Origin: Streptomyces sp. AV19
Lineage (GTDB): Bacteria; Actinomycetota; Actinomycetes; Streptomycetales; Streptomycetaceae
Assembly (NCBI RefSeq): GCF_015999245.1
Contig: NZ_JAEAMR010000022.1
Coordinates: 823,354 to 887,353, forward strand
Direction: 5' to 3'
Length of the DNA stretch: 64,000 nt
Below are positions 1 to 7,264 of this stretch, one piece after another; the stretch's first letter is position 1; every line of letters starts with the position of its first letter. Both the position numbers and the translations under genes were made by a program. A model generated the notes under the pieces. The model saw nothing but the letters and a program-made list of their open reading frames with translations, made no database searches and was not told the origin of the DNA.

Positions 1-1
1 G

Positions 2-226
2 GCGGACGCCGCCGCAGCGTCCGGCTACGCCGACCAGCCGCACCTCAACCGCGACTTCCGCATGCCGACCGGCTGTTCCCCGACCGGGTTCCACGCCCTC
101 ATGACGGACCGGCGCAGGGTACTGACGGGCGATCACCGCATGACGCATCTGCGACGGCGGTGCCCGACCGGACTGTCCCCGGAAGGAGTTCCCCGGAAAC
201 GACCGGCCGGGCCTGGAGGCCGGTGA
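2..226 (+). CDS. AraC-family regulator, C-terminal fragment (runs off window start)
   Basis: An open frame entering from the left edge encodes the second helix-turn-helix of an AraC/XylS-type DNA-binding domain. The stretch AASGYADQPHLNRDFR, followed by TGCSPTGF, matches the usual 'AxxxGYxDQxHLxRxFRxxxGxxPxxF' signature. The remaining ~30 residues are a basic tail without known features. The stop is TGA at 224-226. Ligand and targets cannot be judged because the sensor domain lies outside the window. The gene is convergent with the lactonase-like gene that follows. Confidence 0.75.
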   Translation, partial: ADAAAASGYADQPHLNRDFRMPTGCSPTGFHALMTDRRRVLTGDHRMTHLRRRCPTGLSPEGVPRKRPAGPGGR

Positions 227-244
227 TCCCATTGGGCCGGGGCG

Positions 245-1150
245 TCAGCCGATCCGCACCCGCACGATCCGCCCCGACGCCTCCGTGACGAACAGGTCGC
301 CGTCCGGGCCGAAGCCGCGGGCCGCGCGGACGCTCGTCGGCATGTGCAGCCCGGCGGCCAGGGTGCACGAGCCGCCCGTGGCCGGGTCGACGCGGATGAG
401 TTCGCCCCGGGCGAAGGAGGCGACGACCACGTCGCCGTTGTCCAGGACCGTGAGGTCGTCCAGGACCTTCGCCTTCAAGGGATTCGGGCTCAGGCGCGCG
501 ACAGTGGTGTGGTGGGAAGGGTCGTCCAGGGGGACGCGGACGATCGAGGATCTCAGGTCGGTGATGACGCTCGCGTAGAGGTGGTCGCCCTCCAGGGCCA
601 GGCCGTTGGTGCCGAAGACGGCCGCCTTGCGCGTCCACTCCTCGTCGCGCGTGCCGTCGGGGCGGATCTTGAGGATGCCGGTGGCGAGTTCACGGGTGAG
701 GTAGAAGTTGCCGGCGTCGTCGATCGCCAGGCCGTTGATGCCGCGGGTGCCGGTGACGGCCTTCTCGGGGCGGGGGCGGTCGGAGGCCGGGTCGAAGCGG
801 ACGATGCCGGCGTCGCGGGCCAGGGGGCTGACGCCGTAGTTGACGTACATGCGGCCGTCGGGGCCGCGGCGGATGCCGCCCGGGCCGTTCACCGGGACGG
901 TGGTGCGCAGCGTGCCGTCGGGGGCGTACCCCTCGACGCGGTTCTTGGTGAGGTGCGAGACCCAGAGCGTGCCGCGGCCGTCGAACTCCAGGTTCTCGCG
1001 CCAGTCCGTGAGGGGGATGCCGCCGGGGCGGAAGACCGTCGCGGTCGCGGTTTTCGGGCAGTGGTCCGCGGCCGATGCCGTCGGCTGCACGCCAACGAGC
1101 AGTGTTGTCGCCAGGCTTGCCGTCAGGAGCAGAGATCGTAAGCGCATCAT
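245..1150 (-). CDS. Secreted SMP-30/NHL-type beta-propeller protein
   Basis: A ~301-residue protein starting at the tandem ATG codons at 1150/1147 (MMRLRSLLL). These begin a typical Sec signal peptide with a hydrophobic core and an Ala-x-Ala type end (TASAADH), so the longer upstream reading is rejected. The mature part has propeller-like repeats of the form 'GPGGIRRGPDGRMYV', 'INGLAIDDAGNFYL' and 'FGPDGDLFVTEASGRIVRV', typical of the SMP-30/gluconolactonase/NHL group. Members are metal-dependent lactonases or sugar/lipid binding proteins. No specific substrate can be assigned. It is divergent from the adjacent MFS gene, sharing an 86-bp spacer. Confidence 0.75.
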   Translation of the reverse strand: MMRLRSLLLTASLATTLLVGVQPTASAADHCPKTATATVFRPGGIPLTDWRENLEFDGRGTLWVSHLTKNRVEGYAPDGTLRTTVPVNGPGGIRRGPDGRMYVNYGVSPLARDAGIVRFDPASDRPRPEKAVTGTRGINGLAIDDAGNFYLTRELATGILKIRPDGTRDEEWTRKAAVFGTNGLALEGDHLYASVITDLRSSIVRVPLDDPSHHTTVARLSPNPLKAKVLDDLTVLDNGDVVVASFARGELIRVDPATGGSCTLAAGLHMPTSVRAARGFGPDGDLFVTEASGRIVRVRIG

Positions 1151-1236
1151 CGCACCGTTGTAGCATGGCGGAATTCCGGTACAGAATGGCCTTTTATCGG
1201 AAGCGCGACACGCGGCGACGGCGACACGATCAACAG

Positions 1237-2439
1237 GTGTCCTCACAACGAAACGTCATACGACTGCTGTCCGCCGGCCACGCGTGCGTGGACGTCTATC
1301 AGGGCGCGGTCGCCGCGCTGGTGCCGTTCTTCGTCTCCGAGCGGGAGTACACCTACGCCGCCGCCTCCGGGATCGTCCTGGCCGCGTCCCTCCTGTCGTC
1401 CGTCGTACAGCCGTTGTTCGGGATGCTCACCGACCGGTGGCGGATGCCGTGGCTGCTGCCGGTGAGCACGGTGGCGGCGGGCGGCGGGGTCGCGCTGAGC
1501 GGGGTCGGCGGGTCGTACGCGGTGACCCTCGCCGTGGTGGCCGTGTCGGGGATCGGGGTCGCGGCCTACCATCCCGAGGCGGCGCGGGTGGCCCGCCGCG
1601 CGGCCGGGGGCGATCACTCCGCCATGGGCTGGTTCTCGCTCGGCGGCAACATCGGCTTCGCGGCGGCCCCGTTGCTGGTGGCGGCCGTCGTCGCCACGGG
1701 CGGTCTGCGGGCCTCGCCGCTGCTGGCCGTACCGGCGCTGGCGGCGGCGGTGCTGTACGTGGCGGTGCCGCGGACGGAGGGACGGCCCGGGCCGGGACCG
1801 GCCGTCGGTGCGGACGGGCGCCGCGACGACTGGCGGTCGTTCGCCCTGTTGTCGGGGGCCATCATGTGCCGTTCCGTCGTCTTCGTCGGGCTGAGCGCGT
1901 TCATCTCGCTGTACGTGCGCCAGCGCGCCGGCGGCGGCGAAGTCGCGGGCACGGCCGCCCTGTTCGTGCTCTACCTGGGCGGCGCCGTGGGCACGGTGGC
2001 CGGCGGACGCCTGGCGAACCGGTACAGCCGCGTCACCGTCGTGCGCCGGTCGTACGCGCTGTCCGTCCTCGCCGTCGCCGGCGTCGTCCTCGTCCCCGGC
2101 CCGGCGCTCTACGTGTTCGTCGCGCTGACCTCGGCCTGTCTGTACGTGCCGTTCTCGCTGCACGTCACGCTCGGCCAGGACTACCTGCCCCGGCACGTGG
2201 GCACGGCCGGCGGCGTCACCCTGGGGCTGGCCATCAGCGTCGGCGGGATCGCCGGTCCGGCCATCGGTGCCGTGGCCGACGCGGCGTCCCTGCGGACGGC
2301 CCTCGCCCCGCTGATCGTCCTGCCCGGCGTCGGCTGGCTGCTGCTGCGCCCGTTGCGCGAGCCGGAGGTGCCGGGGAGGGTCGACGCGCGGCCGGGGCGG
2401 ACGGGGCAGGGGGGTCGAGCAGCGTCCGCAGGTCGCTGA
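1237..2439 (+). CDS. MFS transporter, fosmidomycin-resistance (Fsr)-like
   Basis: About 400 residues with ~12 hydrophobic segments. The N-terminal pattern GHACVDVYQGAVAALVPFF, followed by QPLFGMLTDR (the MFS loop 2-3 motif), is the hallmark of the Fsr-like branch of drug exporters. It probably extrudes a small hydrophobic or phosphonate-like compound. I chose the GTG at 1237; ATG codons at 1165 and 1186 are in frame, but the residues they add are very basic and lie upstream of the conserved start. The 3' end overlaps the convergent deacetylase gene by ~206 bp. The final membrane helix (to ~2370) is clearly coding, while the last ~25 residues are a G/R-rich tail. Confidence 0.85.
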   Translation: MSSQRNVIRLLSAGHACVDVYQGAVAALVPFFVSEREYTYAAASGIVLAASLLSSVVQPLFGMLTDRWRMPWLLPVSTVAAGGGVALSGVGGSYAVTLAVVAVSGIGVAAYHPEAARVARRAAGGDHSAMGWFSLGGNIGFAAAPLLVAAVVATGGLRASPLLAVPALAAAVLYVAVPRTEGRPGPGPAVGADGRRDDWRSFALLSGAIMCRSVVFVGLSAFISLYVRQRAGGGEVAGTAALFVLYLGGAVGTVAGGRLANRYSRVTVVRRSYALSVLAVAGVVLVPGPALYVFVALTSACLYVPFSLHVTLGQDYLPRHVGTAGGVTLGLAISVGGIAGPAIGAVADAASLRTALAPLIVLPGVGWLLLRPLREPEVPGRVDARPGRTGQGGRAASAGR

Positions 2440-3133
2440 CCTCGTAACCCCGCGACCGCACCAGGTCGATGACCCTCGGCAGCGCCTCGGCGTCCAGCAC
2501 CTGTCCCGAGCCGTCGCCGGAGCCGACGTGCATCTGGACGATCGCGCCGGGCGCCAGCACATCGGCGACGCGCCGCACCGCCTGCTCGACGGTCATGCCG
2601 CCGGCGGTGCCGACGTAGCCCTTGGTGTCCGTGGTCCACTCGATGTCCGCGAATCCGAGGGAGTTGACGTGGGCGATGCCCTGCGGCGTCGCCTCGCCGT
2701 AGGGGAAGCGGAAGAACGGCAGCGGGACGGTCCCGGTGGCGCGCAGCGCGCGGTCGGCGGCCGTGACCTCCCGCTCCACCCCGGCGCGGGAGAGCCCGGC
2801 GAAGTGCGGGTGGGTGTGGGAGTGGCTGCCGACGCCGTGCTCCCGGGCCATGGCGCGCACGGCGTCCGGGTGGCGCTCGGCGAACTGCCCGGTGGGGAAG
2901 AAGGTGGCGGGCGCCCGGTACCGGCGCAGGGTGCGCAGCACCTCGTCGAGCCCGGCGGTGTCCCAGGCGGCGTTGAAGGTGAGGGCGACGCGGCGGTCGG
3001 GCGTGGCGAAGGTGCGGTTGGCGGAGCCGTAGAAGTGCTCGACGGGCGCGGCGCGGGCCGTGCCCGTGGGCAGGCAGAGGAGGAGCAGCAGGGCGGCGGC
3101 CGGCGCGCGGAGAGGTCTCACAGGGCCGAGCAT
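2234..3133 (-). CDS. Polysaccharide deacetylase (NodB-like), exported
   Basis: A 299-residue protein starting at ATG 3133 with a clear signal peptide (MLGPVRPLRAPAAALLLLL, then ARA-AP). The NodB fold is visible: beta-1 motif VALTFNAAWDTAG, ATFFPTGQF, the zinc motif GSHSHTHPHF, FFRFPYGEATPQ, and a C-terminal APGAIVQMHVG. It would remove N-acetyl groups from chitin- or peptidoglycan-like polymers at the cell surface. Motif 1 is unusual: the classical TFDDG is TFNAAW, so the catalytic-base Asp position is Asn. The last ~65 residues are Pro/Arg/Ala-rich and antisense to the MFS gene, so the true stop or a frameshift there is uncertain. It is divergent from the SDR gene. Confidence 0.8.
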   Translation of the reverse strand: MLGPVRPLRAPAAALLLLLCLPTGTARAAPVEHFYGSANRTFATPDRRVALTFNAAWDTAGLDEVLRTLRRYRAPATFFPTGQFAERHPDAVRAMAREHGVGSHSHTHPHFAGLSRAGVEREVTAADRALRATGTVPLPFFRFPYGEATPQGIAHVNSLGFADIEWTTDTKGYVGTAGGMTVEQAVRRVADVLAPGAIVQMHVGSGDGSGQVLDAEALPRVIDLVRSRGYEVSDLRTLLDPPAPSAPAARRPSPAPPARATGAAAASRRRAGRSAGRGPSAGTPRRPRHRWPDRRSRRR

Positions 3134-3212
3134 GCGCGGCGGGCGGCGCGGGCGCGCGAGGGCGGCGACCGATCGGGGGTTTGCCCCGGTATGCGAGGGG
3201 TACCCGGCGGCG

Positions 3213-4226
3213 GTGAACACACGCAGCGGACCGCGGACCGTCGTCGTCACCGGGGCGAGCGGCGGCGTCGGACGCGCCACGGCGCGGGCCTTCGCCGCGC
3301 GCGGCGACCGGGTCGCCCTGCTGGCCCGGGGCCGCAGGGGCCTCGACGCCGCCGCGCGCGAGGTCGTCGAGGCCGGCGGGCAGGCGCTGGTCGTGCCCGT
3401 GGACGTGGCCGACCACCTCGCCGTGCGCGCGGCGGCGGACCGGGTGGAGGAGGCGTTCGGCCCGGTGGACGTCTGGGTCAACAACGCCTCCGCGACCGTC
3501 TTCGCGCCCTTCGTCGAGATCGAGCCGGACGAGTTCCGGCGCGCCACCGAGGTCACCTATCTGGGCTGCGTGTACGGCACGCACGCCGCGCTGTCACGGA
3601 TGCTGCCGCGCGACCACGGCACGATCGTCCAGGTCGGCTCGGCGCAGGCGTACCGGGGGATGCCGCTGCAGGCGGCCTACTGCGGGGCGGAGCACGCGAT
3701 CCAGGGCATGAACGAGGCGCTGCGCTGCGAGCTGCTGCACGAGGGCAGCAAGGTGCGCACGACGATGGTGCAGTTGCCGGCCCTGAACACCCCCCAGTTC
3801 CGCTGGGCGCTGTCCCGTCTGCCGCACCGCCCGCGGCCCGTCCCGCCGGTCTACCAGCCGGAGGTGGCGGCGCGGGCGATCGTCCACGCGGCCGACCATC
3901 CGGACCGGCGCGAGCACTGGGTCGGCGGCAGCACGGTCGCCGCACTGCTGGCCAACGCGGTGGCGCCGGGGCTGCTGGACCGCTGTCTGGCCCGGACGGC
4001 CTTCGCCTCCCAGCAGACGGTGCTGCCGCGGGAGGACATGGACCCGGTCAATCTCTGGCACCCGGAGGACGGTCCCGACGGGCACGACTTCGGGGCGCAC
4101 GGCACCTTCGACGACCGGGCGGTCCGCCACGGGGTGCAGCCGTGGCTGGCCCGGCACCGCGGCGCGGTGGCGGCGGTCGCGGCGGCGGCCGGAGTGGGCG
4201 CGGCGGGGCTGCGGCGGCGCCGCTGA
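3213..4226 (+). CDS. Short-chain dehydrogenase/reductase with altered catalytic triad
   Basis: A 337-residue classical-type SDR from GTG 3213, with GAGGGG about ten bases upstream. The Rossmann motif TGASGGVGRATA and the NNAS motif (VDVWVNNAS) are intact. The active-site segment reads VGSAQAYRGMPLQAAYCGAE. Ser and Tyr are present, but the Tyr-x-x-x-Lys lysine is Glu (codon GAG). The long C-terminal extension (YQPEVAARAIVHAADHP, HWVGGSTV, DFGAHGTFD) is typical of a Streptomyces SDR subfamily of unknown substrate. It may have lost normal NAD(P)H catalysis or use an alternative residue. It stands alone, divergent from the deacetylase. Confidence 0.85.
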   Translation: MNTRSGPRTVVVTGASGGVGRATARAFAARGDRVALLARGRRGLDAAAREVVEAGGQALVVPVDVADHLAVRAAADRVEEAFGPVDVWVNNASATVFAPFVEIEPDEFRRATEVTYLGCVYGTHAALSRMLPRDHGTIVQVGSAQAYRGMPLQAAYCGAEHAIQGMNEALRCELLHEGSKVRTTMVQLPALNTPQFRWALSRLPHRPRPVPPVYQPEVAARAIVHAADHPDRREHWVGGSTVAALLANAVAPGLLDRCLARTAFASQQTVLPREDMDPVNLWHPEDGPDGHDFGAHGTFDDRAVRHGVQPWLARHRGAVAAVAAAAGVGAAGLRRRR

Positions 4227-4426
4227 GGGCCGCCCGCGCGGGTCACCCGTTCGGCCGTATTGCGCCACTCCCCGGCGCGGCCGCACCATGACCAGTACGA
4301 CGCCGGAACCCGACAGGGTTCCCGGGCTCCTTCCGCCCGCCCCGCCGGGCCCGTATCCATCGCGATTCTCCGCTCCACGGGCCCTGGCGCAGCGCGTTCC
4401 ACGGGCCCCTACCTAGGGGGTGGGCC

Positions 4427-4891
4427 GTGACCACGGCACCGCGCAACGACTCCGTTCCCGGGCGGCAGACGGCCGTCCGGCTGATCTTCGAGTACGAGGG
4501 GACGGACATCCGTCTGGTCTCCCGGCAGCGGGTGGAGATGGTCCCGCCGCCCGGCGACCCGCTCCACCCGGAGCAGGACCTGCACGGCTTCTGGGTGGAG
4601 GTCCGGGACGCGGGTCTCCACCCGCTCTACCGGCGCGTCATGCACCCTCCGGTGCGCCACGACGCCGAGGTGTTCTCCGACGACCCGGAGCGCTCGCTCG
4701 CCCGGGTGCCGGTGGACGAGCCGAAGGGGGCCTTCGCGGTGCTGGTCCCCGACCTGGCGGACGCCGATCACATCGCGCTGGTGAGCAGCCCGCCGGCCCC
4801 GGGGGCGACCGCCGCTCCCGCGACGGAGGTGGCGCGCTTCGCCCTGGGTCCGGGCGCGGACGAGGCGGGTACGGACGAGGGGGGACGCTGA
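4427..4891 (+). CDS. Unknown 154-residue protein upstream of M64 peptidase
   Basis: A GTG start at 4427 follows a purine-rich CTAGGGGG. The protein is soluble and acidic, with no signal peptide or membrane segment. Recognisable stretches are VRLIFEYEGTDIRLVSRQRVEM, DLHGFWVEVRDAGLHPLYRR and GAFAVLVPDLADADHIALV, suggesting a beta-rich fold. The stop at 4889-4891 is one base from the start of the peptidase gene, so the two are translationally linked and likely work together, perhaps as chaperone, inhibitor or cofactor of the peptidase. No function is assigned. Confidence 0.7.
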   Translation: MTTAPRNDSVPGRQTAVRLIFEYEGTDIRLVSRQRVEMVPPPGDPLHPEQDLHGFWVEVRDAGLHPLYRRVMHPPVRHDAEVFSDDPERSLARVPVDEPKGAFAVLVPDLADADHIALVSSPPAPGATAAPATEVARFALGPGADEAGTDEGGR

Positions 4892-4892
4892 G

Positions 4893-6914
4893 ATGGGTAC
4901 GGGGGACGGGGCCGTCGTCGGCACCACGAAAATCGTCGACAACGGTCCGGCGACGGTCCGCTGGAACCTGGTGATCATGGGGGACGGCTACCAGAACGCG
5001 CAGCTGGGGCAGTTCGCCACCGATACCCAGAACTTCGTCAACACCCTCTTCGCCACCGCGCCGTTCACCGCCCTGCGGTCCGCGGTCAACGTGTACCGGG
5101 TGGACGTCCGGTCCACCGACAGCGGGGCGGACGACCCCGCGGCCTGCGGCGGCACGGGGGCGACGGCCCGGACGTACTTCGACGCGGCGTTCTGCAACAA
5201 CGGCGCCCGCCGGCTCCTGACCGTCGACACGGGCACGGCGCTGACGGCGGCGGGGAACGCCGTGCCGCAGTGGAACATGGTGATGGTCATCGTCAACTCC
5301 GCGGTGTACGGCGGGTCCGGCGGCCAGGTCGCGGTCTTCTCGCTCGCGGCCAACGCGAACGAGATCGGCCTGCACGAGATGGGCCACACCGCGTTCGGTC
5401 TGGCGGACGAGTACGAGTACTACCTCGGCTGCGGTGTCGACACCGACCGCAACGTCCACCCGGCGCTGGAGCCGGCCGAGCCCAACGTCACGATCGACGC
5501 GGGCCGGACGACCAACAAGTGGCGGGACCTGATCCTGGGTGCCACCGCCCTGCCGACGACGCGGAACGCGAACTGCGCGGTGTGCGACCCGCAGCCCAGT
5601 CCGGTGGGCGCGAACACCGTCGGCGCTTTCGAGGGCGCCCACTACTACCACTGCGCCGCGTACCGGCCGCAGTTCACCTGCCGGATGCGGGCGCTCGGCA
5701 ATCCCTTCTGCGCCGTGTGCGAGCGCCGGATCCGCCAGACGCTGGCGCCCCACCTGCCGGTCGTCGTGAACCGGGTCGCCGCGGTCGCGCGGACCTCGGG
5801 CCACCTGGACGTCTTCTGGGCGAACACCGACGGCAAGGTGTGGAGCAACTGGTGGGACCAGGCGCCCGGGATGGGCTGGGGCGACCACGGTGCGTTCCCG
5901 ATCGCCCGCGACTTCCCCGTGCCGGTGGCCCACGACGCGGCCGTGGCCACGGTGGCCCGGACGTCCGGGCACCTGGACGTCTTCTGGACCGGGCTGGACG
6001 GGAAGATCTGGAGCAACTGGTGGGACCAGGGCGCCGGGATGGGCTGGTACGACCACGGCGCCTTCCCCATCGCCCGCGACTTCCCGGCCGCCGCCTCGCC
6101 GGGCACGGGCCTCTCCGCGGTGGCCCGGACGTCCGGGCACCTGGACGTCTTCTGGACCGGGGTGGACCGGAAGATCTGGAGCAACTGGTGGGACCAGCAG
6201 GCGGGAATGGGCTGGTACGACCACGGCGCCTTCCCCATCGCCCGCGACTTCCCCGTGTTTCCGACGGAGGCGACCGCCGTCGCGTCGGTGGCCCGGACGT
6301 CCGGGCATCTGGATGTCTTCTGGGCGGGGAGCGACGGCAAGATCTGGAGCAACTGGTGGGACCAGGGCGCCGGGATGGGCTGGTGGGACCACGGGGCGTT
6401 CCCCATCGCCCGCGACTTCCCGGTCCCGCCCGCGCCCGATACCGGCATCGCCGCCGTCGCCCGGACCTCGGGGCACCTGGACGTCTTCTGGGCCGGCACC
6501 GACGGCAAGATCTGGAGCGCCTGGTGGGACCAGATCCCCGGCATGGGCTGGTACGACCACGGCGCCTTCCCGGTCTCCGCCTCCTTCCCCGTCCCGCCCG
6601 CACCCGGCACCGGCGTCGCCGCCGTCGCCCGGACCTCGGGGCACCTCGACGTCTTCTGGACCGGCACCGACGGCAAGGTGTGGAGCGCCTGGTGGGACCA
6701 GCAGGCGGGAATGGGCTGGTACGACCACGGGGTCTTCCCCGTCGCCCGCGACTTCCCGGTCCCGGCGGCCCCGGGCACGGGCGTCACCGCGGTCGCCCGG
6801 ACGTCGGGGCATCTGGACGTCTTCTGGGCGGGGGCCAACGGGAGGGTGTGGAGCGCCTGGTGGGACCAGATCCCGGGGATGGGGTGGTACGACCACGGGG
6901 TGTTCTCCATCTGA
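4893..6914 (+). CDS. M64-family metallopeptidase fused to seven-repeat lectin-like beta-propeller
   Basis: A 673-residue protein. Residues ~1-290 match the M64 (IgA peptidase-like) zinc protease family: NLVIMGDGYQ near the N-terminus and the zinc motif HEMGHTAFGLADEY at 161-174. Residues ~294-673 are seven near-identical ~56-residue repeats (AVARTSGHLDVFW ... GKIWSNWWDQ ... GMGWYDHG ... FPIARDFPV). The repeat number and the 'SGHLDVFW' core fit PLL-type seven-bladed beta-propeller lectins that bind fucose or O-methylated glycans. It is probably a glycan-targeted protease. No Sec signal peptide is visible, so its location is uncertain. It is coupled to the upstream small gene. Confidence 0.85.
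   Translation: MGTGDGAVVGTTKIVDNGPATVRWNLVIMGDGYQNAQLGQFATDTQNFVNTLFATAPFTALRSAVNVYRVDVRSTDSGADDPAACGGTGATARTYFDAAFCNNGARRLLTVDTGTALTAAGNAVPQWNMVMVIVNSAVYGGSGGQVAVFSLAANANEIGLHEMGHTAFGLADEYEYYLGCGVDTDRNVHPALEPAEPNVTIDAGRTTNKWRDLILGATALPTTRNANCAVCDPQPSPVGANTVGAFEGAHYYHCAAYRPQFTCRMRALGNPFCAVCERRIRQTLAPHLPVVVNRVAAVARTSGHLDVFWANTDGKVWSNWWDQAPGMGWGDHGAFPIARDFPVPVAHDAAVATVARTSGHLDVFWTGLDGKIWSNWWDQGAGMGWYDHGAFPIARDFPAAASPGTGLSAVARTSGHLDVFWTGVDRKIWSNWWDQQAGMGWYDHGAFPIARDFPVFPTEATAVASVARTSGHLDVFWAGSDGKIWSNWWDQGAGMGWWDHGAFPIARDFPVPPAPDTGIAAVARTSGHLDVFWAGTDGKIWSAWWDQIPGMGWYDHGAFPVSASFPVPPAPGTGVAAVARTSGHLDVFWTGTDGKVWSAWWDQQAGMGWYDHGVFPVARDFPVPAAPGTGVTAVARTSGHLDVFWAGANGRVWSAWWDQIPGMGWYDHGVFSI
5776..6914 (+). 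repeat. Seven tandem ~168-bp coding repeats
   Basis: Tandem units of ~168 bp encode the propeller blades of the M64 fusion. Copies are very similar at the DNA level (for example gtggcccggacgtccgggca recurs), suggesting recent duplication or ongoing gene conversion. The last unit is shortened at the stop. Confidence 0.9.
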
Positions 6915-7077
6915 CGCCACCGGCGACCCGATGCCACCGGCGATCCGACGCCGATTGCACCGCGGATCACCCGTTCGAGCGGCGGAAGGCTGCGCTCCGG
7001 CGTGCCTGCGTGTGGGATGAGGACTGCGTGCGGTAAGAGCACCCGACCTCTCTCCCGAGCTGTGTGAGGAGCGGCAG

Positions 7078-7194
7078 ATGACCTTCTCGGAGCGAGACGT
7101 GGCGGACGAGATCGAGCAGATGAAGGAGGACACGCTGAACCAGGTGGTCAGCGACGAGGACCGGGACGCCGGGCTCGCCGACGAGGAGTGGTGA
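7078..7194 (+). CDS. 38-residue acidic peptide, unknown
   Basis: A short frame from ATG 7078 to TGA 7194, with a good GAGGAG ribosome site at 7066-7071. It begins MTFSERDVADEIEQMK and ends GLADEEW, so it is strongly acidic with a probable amphipathic helix. It has no Cys and no signal peptide. A perfect 12-bp hairpin follows within 20 bp, consistent with a discrete small gene. It could be a regulatory microprotein or a leader-like peptide. No modifying enzyme lies nearby, so I do not call it a RiPP precursor. Confidence 0.5.
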   Translation: MTFSERDVADEIEQMKEDTLNQVVSDEDRDAGLADEEW

Positions 7195-7209
7195 GGGGAC
7201 GGACCGGCC

Positions 7210-7244
7210 CCCCGCGCGGCGTCCAACGTTCGCGCCGCGCGGGG
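7210..7244 (+). terminator. Hairpin after the 38-residue ORF
   Basis: A perfect 12-bp inverted repeat, CCCCGCGCGGCG (7210-7221) with CGCCGCGCGGGG (7233-7244) and an 11-nt loop, between the small ORF and the kinase/phosphatase gene. There is no U-tract, as is usual in Streptomyces. It could also attenuate read-through into the downstream gene. Confidence 0.6.
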
Positions 7245-7264
7245 CACCACGGTAGACATGGGGT

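Noticed and set aside
7078..7194. RiPP (lanthipeptide/lasso) precursor
   Set aside because: No Cys/Ser-rich core and no modifying enzyme within reach, so kept only as an unknown small peptide.
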